A DNA stretch of 64,000 bases, from contig JAMPIQ010000003.1 in the NCBI GenBank assembly GCA_024699855.1, forward strand, positions 4,712,001-4,776,000, read 5' to 3'. This DNA is from Aphelenchoides besseyi (lineage: Eukaryota > Nematoda > Chromadorea > Rhabditida > Aphelenchoididae). The notes beneath the pieces were generated by a model. It was not told the DNA's origin, did no database searches, and worked only from the letters and a program-made list of their open reading frames with translations. Below, one piece after another: positions 35,890 to 47,339 of the stretch; the stretch's first letter is position 1, and the number at the start of each line of letters is the position of its first letter. Made by a program: the position numbers and the translations under genes.

Positions 35890-38487
35890 TCACCGAGCAA
35901 ATCTTCTCGATTGATACAAGAACTCAGGAAAGGATCGCAAAATCAGTTGTGTTTGAGCAATTAAGATACCAAAAAGCGCTTCGGACTCAAGACCAAGGAC
36001 TTTACGAACCGCACTCAAACTCCACTTTGATGAGACGGCACTTTCTTTGAAGTTTTTGGACGGTTCGCTCACCTCCTTTACCGTCCGAATAAGAGCACTG
36101 AAACAAGAAACTGATCGATGCACTTGTACAAAACTCACTTGGCTTTGTACTCCAAATTCGTCAACATGTGATCGATAAAAGCAATTCGTTCTATTCGGTC
36201 CGGAAGAAGAAAAAATAGTTGAAACAATCGTTCGATATATGGTTCAATTTCCACGGGAATTGGATTTCTAAAAGGATTCGAATATAACAACTTATCGAAG
36301 TACTCACATTATTGGTGGACGACGAGAAATGACTTGTTCTTCTGCGTTTAGATCAGTTCGCAGAATTTGGCCCAGTTCGTGTAACTGAAGGGTTTCTTTT
36401 CTGGATCGATGAACAAAATATTTTCCGGAAGTGCTGACAGTTTTTCGATCGACGTCAATGAAACACACTGGCCAGTGAGAAGCTGCAGAATTCAAATACA
36501 AATCTTCGACATCGAACTAAAAGAAATAAGTGTTCGTTGTACAAAAAGAACTAACTCTTCTTAGCCCTTGAAGTCTATAATAGGGGCTAAACGGGTGTCG
36601 ATGTGGTTTAATGCACAGTAATTTGTGCTTAGTTGAAAGGAATAGAGAGAGTGTAATCATCAGCTAAAAATACAAATACGAGAATGAACTTCTGTGAGGA
36701 CAAACTTTTTCTACGGTTGCACCATCGTTACCAATAACCACACAGTGTCCTTGTGAAATCAAACAAGCAGTAATGCTTTTGCACAAAAAGTTGAAATCGA
36801 ACAACTCCAAATTTCCATCCATAAAACAAGTCGTGTTTAGCTGAAATTTGTAAATACAACTAATCAACGCTTCGAAGTCTTACATCTGTTTTCCAGATCG
36901 ATGTCGAATTTAAAAGCGGATACTTTTCCAGAGCTCCCCAAAAGTTGCACATGTCCAAAAAATCCTCGGTTAAGCGACAAATCGTATCACTTTCATCACT
37001 GACCAACAAGTTGGCTTTAAAACACGGAATAATATCGGCAAACATTTCCTCGAAGACTTCTTCCCGAGCATAATACCAATCTTCCCTAAAATATTTAAGA
37101 TGAATGGCATTTGCCGATTGAACATACGCGTTTTCATTCAAAAGAATCGAAATTGCCATCATCGATTTCAGATCGTTTTTCGCAGAAAATAGAAATGAAA
37201 CGATCATTAAACGGCGATTCGGCACAATAGAAATTTTGACTACTGGACTCGAATCAAATTGAAAGCAACAGATGGCTTCGGACAGCGCCATCTTCACTAC
37301 GAACTCTTCATCATCTAGCGCACCTGGATGTTCGTTCTGATCTTCATCTATTAGTGATGCAAAAGTACGACTCTCTTTTTCATCGGTTGTGTCGTTGAAC
37401 TCATCTAATGGAGCACCCAACAACGACAATCCAACGACATTACTCGAAGCTAAAGTTCAGTGATCGTAAATTCACGAAACTCAAAAATCAAACCATTTAA
37501 GAACGATGCTGTGGCTTGTTCGTCCAAACATTCAAGCAGTTCGTTTTTATCTTCGGCATCGTTTTGATCGTTTTCATTCTCTTCGCTCGTCTCTTGACAA
37601 CAGCCGTAGTCCGATTGATCGCTGTTAGTGGAAGAAGTCTCATCAATCGGTTGATAGGTTTCATTGCTCGGATTGATTAGTTTCGAAGATCTTCCCGACA
37701 AATCAGAATGAACCGAAACTGTGGCTTCAAGTCCCGAATCGACACAAGACGTGATCAATGCTGCATTCGTCTGATCTCCAGTACACTTTTCAAGATCGTC
37801 ATCATTTTCTATATCCGATACACTTGTAACGCTTGTAATCGATGAGCGATCTTCGTCCGAATAGTTTTCAGCGAGATTTATCTGCTAAATGTAAAATTTT
37901 TTTCTTATATTCAAAGTGCTCTTACGTTTTCAGGACAAATAGTTGCGTTTCCATAACTCGTGGCACACAATGTTGACTCATCGGTGCGTCCAGACTGCTG
38001 CTCAACTTCTTGATGTTTCTTATCGCCGTCTGTTTCGTCCACAAAAATTGATGTTGACGGTTCCGTTATTACACTCTAATCATAAAAATTCATTATATTC
38101 GAAACAATCAACATACCAAGTGCATACTCTCGTCATACTGAAGGCCATTCAAACCCTCTTGCGTTTCCTAAACCCCCACAAATCTCTGAAATTAACCAAA
38201 AAAAATCACCTTTGATGAAGACGTTGATGTGATTCGATCGCTCGTTGAATCATCCAATAATCCGGTGTCCAAAATAAAAATCTCTTGATATTTCGGTTCC
38301 CACGTGAAGATCAACGATGGTCCAACTGTGTAATCGAAAGACGACCAGATAATTTTCGTGATCGGTGAGCCGTTAGTCACGGGAAATACGAGTTTTCTCT
38401 TGTTGGACTGAAACAGAAAAATGGAGTTCGAAAACCCAAACTCACGTTCAAAACATCGTAAACGTCCTGGAACAAACTAGCATCCAT
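35890..38487 (-). CDS. C9orf72: C9orf72 homologue (longin/DENN protein; ALFA-1 in worms)
   Basis: Minus-strand gene of about ten exons from MDASLFQDVYDVLN to a TGA at 35890. The N-terminal longin-type block ITKIIWSSFDYTVGPSLIFT WEPK parallels FAYWDNILGPRVRHIWAPK of human C9orf72. VPNRRLMIVSFLFSAKNDLK and SMMAISILLNENAYV match the next strands (VIIVSLIFDGN, LSIILPQ). Later come CVVIGNDGATVEKVC (human CSVVVGSSAEKVNKIV), PVCFIDVDRKTV and YFVHRSRKETLQLHEL, and the C-terminal dDENN end. An acidic Ser-rich insert of about 130 residues (37450-37860) separates the first two blocks and is unusual. C9orf72 forms a complex with SMCR8 and WDR41 with Arf-GAP activity in lysosome and autophagy control. Confidence 0.85.
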
Positions 38488-38708
38488 TTCCAATCACCTG
38501 ACAATTCAGAAGTTTTAGCGTGTTCTATGCCCCATTCCAAACAAAAAGCGAATCGCTGAGGAAATCGAATTAATTGCAGAGCTGTGGAGACACAATAAAA
38601 TGTGATCAATTTGAAGCGCAAAAAACAATCAGGAGCGTTAAGACGAAATGCCACAAGGTTCTTGTACGCAGCTATAAATCGACTGATTTCATTTGTTAAT
38701 TCCGAATC
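38488..38708. promoter_or_regulatory. Short bidirectional promoter region
   Basis: Only 221 bases separate the ATG of the C9orf72 homologue (minus, 38487) and that of the neurochondrin-like gene (plus, 38709). Both promoters and leaders must fit here, or overlap the opposite transcript. No obvious TATA box; nothing else identified. Confidence 0.6.
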
Positions 38709-40436
38709 ATGGACGTCGGTGACGTGAATGCGATGAAAGCAATGATGACCAGTGGAGATCCGCACATCGACGAAATGACAATCGACGATTGGATGTTGGC
38801 ATTCGATAGAGCGAATCACGATATGAAACGATTGATGTTGTTCGTAAATGTAAGTTTCCATTTGTTTCTGACCTTTGTTTTGGTTTCAGTTGCCCAAACT
38901 TTGCTCCAAATGCGAATTAAACGGAGATCAAACGTCGCTTCTGATTCAGAAAATGCCCGTCAATCTACTTTCCGAGTTTTTGTTAGAGGGTAACACGAAG
39001 TCTTTTATTTGACTCGTTAATTTTGTTTAGGCGATGAAGAGTGTGTTGATTTCGTTGTTACTATTTTGAAAGTTTTGTTGCCGCAAAGTCGTTCGGATGT
39101 TTTGCCCACTCTACGACCGTTAATCGAAGGTATTCGTTCAAGTTTATGTCAAAAGTAAGCTGCTTACCGATCATGGAAAAGGAAAGTCATTTTAGAAAGC
39201 AGATCTCTGTAGCCGATTTCAATGATCGTGTTTCGGTTTTACGTTCGATTGGTCTTCAGTTTCTTTCCGTCGATGATCTCAATTCGTTGTTGAATTCATC
39301 AGTGGCTTATTTGAAAGACAACGTCGAAAAGGTAATCGTGATAGTTCGTTTTTGTGAACTTTTGTTTTTCCAGTTACCATCAGATGAAATTACGACGTTT
39401 ATTGTTGCTGCACAGAAACAATTATGCGGATATCTTTCCGATGGCAAAGAATTCAACTCAATTGCGCTCTCATGGCCGGCGAACATCAAAGTCGTTGCTC
39501 AGCGATTGTTTCAAACATATAACATTGGTAATCGTTTATCTTTGAGAGAGTTTATTCGTCTTCATTAGATGATCGATTTACGAACTTTTCATTTATCACT
39601 TTGAGTTTGACTGCGCAGATTTGTGGATCCTCGTGGTTGTCATCTCCAGCTCAGTTTTTGCGTTTAATTACCAGTTTATGTGCCGGTCGACTTCGTATCA
39701 TCACTGAACATCCGGACAAAGTTACATTCTAGACGTTTTCTGTTTGATTGGTATTGATTTTAGATTGATGTTGATATGCTTGCCGCATGTTTGAGTTTGC
39801 TCGAATGCGCAGTTCGTTGTGTTGAAGTCGATACAACGGCGGTATCAGATGAAGTGTAAGTTCTCATCTATTGCTTCATGCGACATAAACGTTTAGAGCA
39901 ACAGCTGTCAGTCGATCATGTAAAGAAGGCGCGTCGTTTTGTTTCGAATACCTGAGTGCTTGTCAGGAGAAGAAGATTCATCTACCGCTCGAGTGTCTTC
40001 TCGGTTTCTACCGATTCATTTGCATGTTTGTATCAGTTGGTGGTATTCAATTGATTCAAACGGAATATGTCAAAGGAGCCATTTCATCGTTAGTCAACAC
40101 TTGCAGTAAGTTTAAGTATCAATTTCATTTGAAGTTTGTTTTTAAGATTTTGCTTTGGATCAACGAGACATTACAACCGCCGCTCTTCTTTTGGACAATT
40201 TACACGAATTCCCGCAATTACCAAACAACACTCTCGATGTTCTTTTCAAATACATTCGACTATCGTGGCCAACTGCTGAGCGAAAGACGGCCATTGAAAA
40301 GTTCACGTCGATGATTAGCGAACTCAAAGATCGAACCGATTTTTACACGAAAGAATCTCGTGCAAACGTTTTGGAGTTTGCACATGATGCTGAGAATCAA
40401 ATGTTGATTGATTTGTTAAAAAAGCTTAAAGAATAA
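38709..40436 (+). CDS. Neurochondrin-like armadillo-fold protein
   Basis: Seven or so exons of helical, leucine-rich sequence: LPKLCSKCELNGDQTS, ECVDFVVTILKVLLPQSRSD, FNDRVSVLRSIGLQFLSVDD, CGSSWLSSPAQFLRLITSLC, AACLSLLECAVRCVEVD and a helical end (LLDNLHEFPQLPNN ... MLIDLLKKLKE). The middle aligns with human neurochondrin: the block [31 protein letters not shown] is matched in order and spacing, as is ACYALMELGIQECTRC. Neurochondrin is a cytoplasmic ARM-like protein linked to neurite outgrowth and CaMKII binding. This copy is shorter (about 490 residues versus 729 in human), mainly at the N terminus. A generic HEAT/ARM or PCI-type protein is the alternative. Confidence 0.6.
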
Positions 40437-40755
40437 ATTGCTCTCTATATCGAAGTTTTAATTCGCTGACAAGAAAACGCTTAAAATGATAACCCTGTTA
40501 GTGTTGCTGTTTTATCATACGTTTTTTAATAAACCTCTCGCCGTTTACTGAATAGTCCGAGTAAAAGTTTTGCGCCGTAAAAGTGCGAAGAAAGCAATCC
40601 GCGTGTGTAAGAACAAGCCCGAGCAGCTAACTAACAATTCATCGATTGTCGGATCTCTTCAAAAATCGATAGCCATGTTCACTGACTTCGATTTCTTCCA
40701 AAAGTTTTTTGGGAATTTGTGTCGGTATTTTCCGTTGATATAAAACAAGTGAATC
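40437..40755. other. 3' flank of the neurochondrin-like gene
   Basis: Contains AATAAA at about 40529, likely its polyadenylation signal, and otherwise nothing recognised. The second mobile-element cluster begins after it. Confidence 0.4.
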
Positions 40756-41150
40756 GCCGCGTTTCCTCACTGCACGATAAAAACCTCAAACTCCTTCGCC
40801 GTTTATCCCTAACAAGGGACGGGTCATTAGCCACCACGCGCTATTCACGCATAATATATGCCAAAAAACGCGTCATTTCGAGAAGAATCTGATGGTATTA
40901 TTAGTTTTTGCTAAACGGTACTTTGCGTGGACTGATGAGCGTTTGAAGTTCCATGCAAATTGCGTGCTTTTTTGGTACCTCGTCCTCGATTCCAAGGGGA
41001 ATGTAGGAAAATAACGATCCAAAATTTCACGTTTTATTTTTTGCCTTTGTGTGAAATTGCTACCGTCTTGAAATTGCTTTGATTGAAAAGAAAACGCGCA
41101 AAATCGCTTATCTGCTTGTTTTTGGTCGATGTCCGAACTCATTTTTTGGC
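40756..41150 (-). repeat. Third, diverged copy of the dispersed inverted-end repeat
   Basis: Matches 15404-15850 in reverse, including TTAGCCACCACGCGCTATTC near 40827 and the stretch CATGCAAATTGCGTGCTTTTTTGG. It has lost the far inverted end: homology stops after AAGTGGACGTGCTCTTTTTT at about 41160. Divergence from the arms is clear (perhaps 10-15 percent), which marks it as an older insertion. Confidence 0.65.
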
Positions 41151-41159
41151 AAGTGGACG

Positions 41160-41700
41160 TGCTCTTTTTTTTGGTCGGCGTTCTGGTCGCTCTCCAATAC
41201 GAGTTGATATAAGATTTACAAATCACGATCCAAATCGTTTCCTGGTTCGTTCAGTGGTTGGGCCGTTGGCTTTGAACCTTCCGGTGCAAATCCAGCGCGT
41301 TCGAACTGAACAAGCGGGTTCGATTCACAGAGCGGTCAAATCACAAGATATCAAGGGCAAAAAAGGTTTATTAGATTGGATCAAAGCCGGCCGATTGCAT
41401 TTTTTCGATTCGTTTTGCAACCGTTTGCAATGCTGATCAATTTTAAGTAGTAGTTTGATTAAATCAGTTGGAGTATCGAAGTGAACCTGAAAAGTTTACT
41501 GTGACAACAATTAAAGGTGTTGGCGCGCTTTGTCGGGAGTAAAGATGCAATGGAATCAATAATACTGCTCGCAATGAGCACATCTGATGAATGCTAAACG
41601 GGTACATCTCGGTATTTCTGGACATCTTTCGATCGATTGGTAATTGTCGCGTGCCGCGAACAAAAGCGGCGCCGATCTTCGTTTTTGAACATTCAAAACG
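41160..41700. other. Unassigned repeat-like sequence
   Basis: No recognisable coding. A stretch at 41250-41320 has weak tRNA-like A- and B-box resemblance (TCAGTGGTTGGGC ... GGTGCAAATCC) and might be part of a SINE, but I could not fold a tRNA from it. Confidence 0.3.
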
Positions 41701-41829
41701 GCCCGCCATTTTGTTTAAAAATTGTTGGACGCATCTGCGCGTCAGTCTGGGAATTGCAGTGTTTCTTTTAGGCCGTGGTTCTACCTCACTCTTCTCACTG
41801 TGTTCGTGGCGAGCGGCTGCTTTTTTCGC

Positions 41830-42640
41830 CGCTCCGAATTTGCCACTTACGAGCTGTTTCGCCTTGTTGTTCTACAGACGAACTGCCCTACCGTCAACAC
41901 AGGACGTCAGGAGGAGTGTCCGGTCACCGCCGCCCTTCCAGGCGCAAAGGAAAAGGTTGCCAACAAAGTCTTTGGGATACTTTGGACCTTTCTAGACCGA
42001 ACGGAATGACAGGAACGATGAAGTCTTTTCTTGATTCAGTTTTCTCACGGTTTGAGCCGCCAATAACGTTGATTTCAGACAACGCAATGTGCTTCACGTC
42101 CGCTGCCTTTGCCGACTTCTGCGCCGAGTGGAGCATCAAACACCTGACCGCCCTAGCCTACCATCCAGCCAGCAACGGTAAGGTCAAATGATTCGTCGAC
42201 TCAATCAAGCGGGAACTCCGCAAACACGATCAACTGCCACTCCAAGAGGCCCTGAACTGCACGCTCGAAGCTCAACGGTTTATACCCTCCGCTGCCACCA
42301 CTTCCGGTCGTGCACCGTTCGAGATCCTCTTTAGTCGAGCTCCACGACGTCTTCTCAAAAAATGACGTCCAAAAAAACAACGGAAGAAGGAAGACGAAGA
42401 GAAAACGTCACGAACGGCCGAGAACTACAATCGTCACCATGGGGCCCGAAGCCGAAAACTGGAAGTGGGCGAGGACGTACTCTACACGTCCTACAATGGC
42501 CGTCAGCTGCGTAGGACAATCCAGAGATTCGACGGACGAGTAATTGCGATCATCCAAACCGAAGATGAGGCCAAAGGTGTCCACGTAAACCAAATACGGA
42601 AAGCGCCTACGGCAACGATGCTATGAGACGCCAAACCGTC
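41830..42640 (+). pseudogene. Gypsy-type integrase remnant
   Basis: Broken frames give an integrase core: SVFSRFEPPITLISDNAMCF with SAAFADFCAEWSIKHLTALA YHPASNGKVK, then VDSIKRELRKHDQLPLQEAL and SGRAPFEILFSRAPRRLL. This is the SDN...YHPASNG pattern of Ty3/Gypsy integrases, which insert retrotransposon cDNA into chromosomes. A stop after NGKVK and frame changes on either side show it is dead. It is followed by sequence resembling an LTR region (about 42770-42960, with CGAATAAACCCCGGC), though I did not find a matching second LTR. Confidence 0.7.
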
Positions 42641-43227
42641 GACCGCAGTCTACCATGATCCCTTGTTGTTAATCCCGGTTGGTAATACCTGTTGCTACTC
42701 CCGTTTATTCTCTTGTTACTCTTCTTTCGTCCAAGTTGTCTCTTCTATCTTGATTGTTCTTGTATTCCGCTACGGCCGTCGCTGTCAAAGGGGTCGCTAC
42801 ACACTCCGAACGTCAGTCAAGTAGCGATCGACTTACCCCTGGAAAGGAAGGAGTTGTTGTGTAAGCGACGTGCACCGACGCGGAGTCGTGTTATCGTGGT
42901 TGTATATTGTCGATTGCTACTTCTTACGAATAAACCCCGGCTAACCTAACAAAAACCAAAAAGCAGAATTGCGGAATTTGTTCTTTCCAAAAACCTCAAT
43001 TGCGATACCCCGCTGTGCGGGATGAACCAATAAAATCCCCTTTTGGAACCGACCGGAACCGCATTGTCTTCCCTGAGCTGTTAGGTTGAGGAAAAAGTTT
43101 TTCCATTTTTCAGTCGTCGAGAAAATTTAGTGTTTCTCGTTTATTACCACAACAAATTAAACAATATAATCAGCATCATAATCAACAACCTCTTGTCATT
43201 TTTTTGGCAAAGAACGAATTCCGTCCG

Positions 43228-43470
43228 AATAGAACTCGTCCGATTACTTAGTTCATTCAATGCCTTTACATTTTTTGTTGTCTGTTTTGCTCTTCGCTCC
43301 CGTTGACTACCGTAGCTTTTTTCTTTTTTCGTGTTTTGTTCGCGTTCGTAATCTTGTTCAGGTTCATTAACCCAAGCGTGAGGAATTAATAAACTCTCGA
43401 CCATTCATTTGGATTTACGTACATTTGTCACCAAGCGCCCGAAAGAAGGTCTTTTGGAGCGCAACAATTG
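43228..43470 (+). repeat. Direct repeat, upstream copy (~245 bp)
   Basis: Runs from TCGTCCGATTAC to GGAGCGCAACAA and is repeated in the same orientation at 47340-47582, about 4.1 kb away, with small differences in T-run lengths and several substitutions. The two copies bracket a stack of unrelated element fragments. They could be old LTRs or two insertions of one repeat. Confidence 0.7.
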
Positions 43471-43679
43471 AGACAAACTTCGGAACTTGCGTAACGACCG
43501 GAAATTCGATGCGAGAGGAGATGACGAAAGTCGGGATGATTCGAATCGTGATTCCCGAACAAGAAGAAGACACTGAAATCACAGCGGAAGAAGTCATCAA
43601 ACTGAGCTGCGAAATTGAGAAGATCGAAATGAATCCCGACACTTCGATCGTCGAACTGCTAAACTTCAACTAAAACGCT

Positions 43680-44060
43680 GCCAATCGAAAATGGAACGTC
43701 GAATGCTCAACATACGTCTGATGGACAAGAAACCACTGGAATGGATACGTCAACGAACAAACCTTCCTGATGTTCTGGTCACAATTGGCAAACGGAAATG
43801 GCGTCACATGAAGAAAATGGCGAAACGTCAAGATCAAGAAAGATGGGACAACCAGCTGCTCAATTGGATCCCAGCACCCAAACGACCTGTTCCAGGACGA
43901 CCAGCAATTCGGTACGCGGACGATTTCATCAAATTCACAAACACAAAGGGCTCCATAACACGATGGAAAAATCAAATTTTTAATTCTGAACCTCTCAATT
44001 TGTTGTTTTCTTTCGTAATTTATTTTACTGATATAAAGAATAAAAATTGAAATTGAAATC
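43680..44060 (+). pseudogene. LINE (RTE-like) reverse-transcriptase C-terminal fragment
   Basis: Encodes ERRMLNIRLMDKKPLEWIRQ, KRKWRHMKKMAKRQDQERWD and LLNWIPAPKRPVPGRPAIRY ADDF, the region after the catalytic domain that is typical of RTE/CR1-type LINEs (the RW..LL.W.P....GRP..R pattern). It ends with AATAAAAATTGAAATTGAAATC, a simple-repeat tail like those at LINE 3' ends. The 5' part is missing, as is usual for truncated LINE insertions. Not obviously continuous with the RT piece in the inverted-repeat arms. Confidence 0.75.
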
Positions 44061-44129
44061 GATCGTCGACGATCCCGACTTCATCATCGGTGAGACAGTC
44101 TCCAAACGCGAGCGGAAACAGCAGATCCA

Positions 44130-44430
44130 TCTGATGAAAAAGAGAGTCAACTGTTTTTGGAATCTGTGGCAGCATCACTACTTGACCTCGCTACACGAAC
44201 GTTTCAATTCGACGAGTCAGCAGACGCGAAGCCTTCAAGTCGGAGAAGATTGATCATAGCCGAAGAGCCGCGTCACCGGAATAAATGGAGACTCGAACCG
44301 ATGTCCGCGCCTGACGACACCCAAAACATTGGCAAGATTTCATTATGTATAAACCGTATGTTAGTTGTTAAACTCTCCGGTTTCTCCCTCCTTCTCTTTG
44401 CCTCTACCCCAGCCCGGACCGTCTACCTGA
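44130..44430 (+). pseudogene. BEL/Pao integrase-tail fragment, third copy
   Basis: Matches 9070-9540 in reverse: SLHERFNSTSQQTRSLQVGE and RRLIIAEEPRHRNKWRLE, then a stretch after a deletion that includes CCCAAAACATTGGCAAGATTTC and the ATACGGTTTATGCATAAT-like segment. An internal deletion removes most of the DUF5641 region. It belongs to the same BEL family as the inverted-repeat arms. Confidence 0.65.
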
Positions 44431-44459
44431 GGACGGGACAATTGGCGCAGACAGCATCG

Positions 44460-45097
44460 GAATCGAATTGCCCGGTGAGCGAACAGAAGATGAACCAAGT
44501 GCGAATCGGCGCGCTTCAACAACACCGACACAAGACGATCATAGCAACACTGAAACCGTGGCCCACTATGACGGAACCTCGGGCCCGCGTCCACATCGAT
44601 TTCGCTGGACCGGTTCAGGGCTTTACTTTTTGGTACTTGTGGATTCGCAGACAAACTTCACGACGCTACGGATGAAGACGATCACCGCAGCAAAAACAAT
44701 CGAAGTTCTATCCAGTTACTTTTATCTCCCTGGTCCCCCATCAACTATGGTATGCAATAATGGTCCCCAATTCTCGTGCGGATTATTTGCTAAATTTTGT
44801 TTGTCTCTTGGGATTTGTCACCTGTGCTTTCCGCCATATTCCCCTCAATCGAATGATCGAGCTGAGAGAGCGGTTGCGCTGGTAAAGGCAAGTTTGGCCA
44901 AGGAATCCGATGGGATCAAGAGTTTGGCAAAGGTCACGTTCGCGCTCAACTATTATCCAAGCGATTCAACCACCGAGGCAAGTCCAGCAGCCGCCTTCTT
45001 TCATGGACGAATCCGGACGCCGCTTGAGGCACTGGTACCGCAGATTCGACGAAGCCAGAGATCATCGGACCGCGCTCCACGCAAACGTTACTCATGA
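44460..45097 (+). pseudogene. Gypsy/Mag-like integrase fragment
   Basis: A 209-codon open frame and its shifted companion give the integrase core: VHIDFAGPVQGF (other frame), then YFLVLVDSQTNFTTLRMK, STMVCNNGPQFSCGLFAKFC, and CFPPYSPQSNDRAERAVALV KASL, with C-terminal TLEALVPQ. The D...D (NNGPQF, normally DNGPQF)...E pattern belongs to Ty3/Gypsy integrases. The second catalytic aspartate is replaced by Asn and the start is frame-shifted, so it is inactive. Confidence 0.75.
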
Positions 45098-45636
45098 CTC
45101 GACAAGTCGAAGCACGCTCGCGCACATCACGCGAATTCATAACGACCACCGCAATCTTCGATTCAGGTGGAACGACAACAATCACCGAATCATTAGCGAA
45201 CGATTTCGGATTGCCAAAACTTCCGAGCAACACGCGACTTGCAACTTTGGGTAGCGGAAGCTCCCGCGTCCATCCAATCTACCGCACGCAACTCGCCATC
45301 AATCTTCTCGACGGCTCGATAATCGACTTAGAAGCGCAAGTCGTGCCGGAAATCATTCATCCGATCGCAACGGCAGTCAACTTACCAAACTCAATCGAAG
45401 AACTTCACGAATGGGATCCGCGGACGTACATCAAACTCAACAACCCGGAAATTTTCATCGGCCTTACGGACTATTTGCGGTTCCGAATCTCGGAAAACAG
45501 AATGAAGTTCACAAATGAACTCATAGCACTGGACTCGAAAGTCGGACCGATTCGGAATAATGTCAAGAGTCTTCGAGCGTTCTACGATAAAGTTGAATGT
45601 ATTCGTCGTCAATTGAGTAACATTGGGCCAACTTAG
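45094..45636 (+). pseudogene. BEL/Pao aspartic-protease-like fragment (DUF1758)
   Basis: A 180-codon frame with TTTAIFDSGGTTTITESLAN, where DSG is the aspartic protease site. It continues with LATLGSGSSRVHPIYRTQLA and NLPNSIEELHEWDPRTYIKL, then IFIGLTDYLRFRI. This resembles the DUF1758 retropepsin of BEL/Pao elements, which processes their polyprotein. It directly follows and overlaps the Gypsy integrase frame, an order not found in an intact element, so the junction is a product of nested insertion or deletion. Confidence 0.6.
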
Positions 45637-45839
45637 GTGTTTCAATGGCAGTCTAAGTAGTTCAAGAAAGGTTGCGGATTACGGTATTGAGAGAGCTTTT
45701 CCTCTACAAGAACAAGGTAGCGGTGTGGAACTTGGAAATACTCACTGAGTATCTCGGCCGAATCGTAGAAGCGCGAGAGGAATTGGACCGTTTTTCGCAA
45801 TGAGAATAACCGCGTCGCAAAAAGAGGTTTTGAATCGCC

Positions 45840-46701
45840 ACAAATTTTTTGTCTTGACAGCAATGAGTTCGCATGCCTTTTCTGGGGAAAAAAGGACGTC
45901 GCTCAGCGGACTGCGTGGAGGTGACGGATGTGCGACAAAGAAAAGATCAAAAAGTCGAATCGATGTTTTCGCTGTCTGTCGACCAGCTATTCCGAGTATC
46001 TTCGTTGATCCAGAAATTGACGCACAGACATCGAGAAGAAGTTCTTCATGCTGGAAGTTCTGCAGTGCAAATCGAAAGACGTCATCTTACTCGCATACGA
46101 TGCTACGGCACCGTCCTTTTTCGTTGGCATCCTCCGCAGCAATACATGGAATACATCAAGTACGGACTTGAGCCAAGAAACGTCATGTTCGAACCGGTCA
46201 GAAAACCGAGCAAAATGCGGAACGCGGGAAATTTGCATGTCGACTGTTCGCATCAACGACTGAAGAACAACAGCGACTCGGACGACCTTCAGGCTCGACC
46301 GGACGGTGATTACAAGTTCATTATGGTTTATCAAGTAAGTTTTGTTTTTGTTTCCGGACGTTGGTGGATCGAAAATCGACCAGCGAAATCTCATGGGCGT
46401 TGTGATCAATGTGGAGGACGGATTTTACGAAGTTGGAACTCGTAGCGGTATTTTGAACAGCATGTACTCTCGCAATCAGTTGGACCCATGCAATTCGGAG
46501 TTTTTGAGCATCGAAAACGTTCCCCAAAACCAAGTGGCTCTACGAACGGCAGTGGGTGACCAGTCATCAAACGGCACAACTCAAGGTCACATCCATTGCA
46601 ATTGCACAGCTAAATGCAACACGAACCGATGCGGATGCAAGAAAGCGGGACGCCAATGTAATTCGCGATGTCATCACTCTCGTACCTGCGAAAACAAATA
46701 A
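45840..46701 (+). pseudogene. KRBA2-type integrase/transposase remnant with CXC tail
   Basis: Fragmented frames give RPDGDYKFIMVYQ, the start of an integrase core, then jump directly to the C-terminal parts RNLMGVVINVEDGFYEVGTR, SGILNSMYSRNQLDPCNSEF and the Cys-rich module HCNCTAKCNTNRCGCKKAG ending in CENK. The catalytic middle is deleted. This arrangement (integrase, then a chromo/SH3-like barrel, then CXC) is that of KRBA2/SCAND3-type transposases. The last ~230 bases match the arms of the inverted repeat at 12063-12284 and 61322-61543. Confidence 0.7.
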
Positions 46702-46739
46702 ATTCATTTCATTCTTTTAATTATTGTTGATTTCGTTGT

Positions 46740-46985
46740 TCTTCCAATAATTCTCGCATTCCACTTTCTTTCATGTTAGAAGTCAGCCGTCGGAATGATT
46801 ACGGAATGGCGAACGAGCGGCAGCCATTGTGCAATTGAACTAACCCTATTACAATATAGCTAGCCATTCTGTAATTGATTGCAGAATGGCTACAACATTT
46901 GCACTTTGTTGTCTACAGCCGACGGAAAGGCTCCGAATCCGCGTTACCGTTCAACTACGAGACAAACGACAGCCTCGCCGACCAA
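46740..46985 (+). repeat. Shared repeat block downstream of the CXC module
   Basis: Matches 11830-12010 (reverse) and 61595-61800: GGAATGATTACGGAATGGCG, a short palindromic AT-rich piece (CATTCTGTAATTGATTGCAG) and the start of the BEL-like frame MQNGYNICTLLSTADGKAPN. This shows that the CXC and BEL sequences were already joined before the inverted-repeat arms formed. Homology stops soon after the GAGACAAACGAC sequence. Confidence 0.65.
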
Positions 46986-47339
46986 CCGAGAGCGAAGTAT
47001 GGCACCGACGCCCGAACGACAACAGACTGTGCATCGAAAACAACACCGAGAACCTGATGTTCTGCTTGATCGAGACTCAATTTTCCAAATCGCGGGGATT
47101 CAAACCAACACAATAGGAGATTCCACGACCATTGTGTCGCTTGAGGCGAGAAAAGTTAACTCGACGGCTCGACCTTACTCATCTCTTTTGTTTATGTGTT
47201 GATCTGACTATTGTTTTTTTAAAGTCAATTATTTAATCCTTTGTAGTATAGTCCATCGACGTTGTAGGTTAAAACTCAGTCTACCAAAGATCTTTACACC
47301 GTAACCGATCGAGCCGCTCTTCGGCCATTTTTAACTCCG

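Noticed and set aside
38709..40436. eIF3m or other PCI-domain protein
   Set aside because: The PCI winged-helix end is absent, and the middle matches neurochondrin in order and spacing.
41240..41320. tRNA-like sequence with weak A and B boxes
   Set aside because: I could not form acceptor, anticodon and T stems together; at most a tRNA-derived SINE piece.
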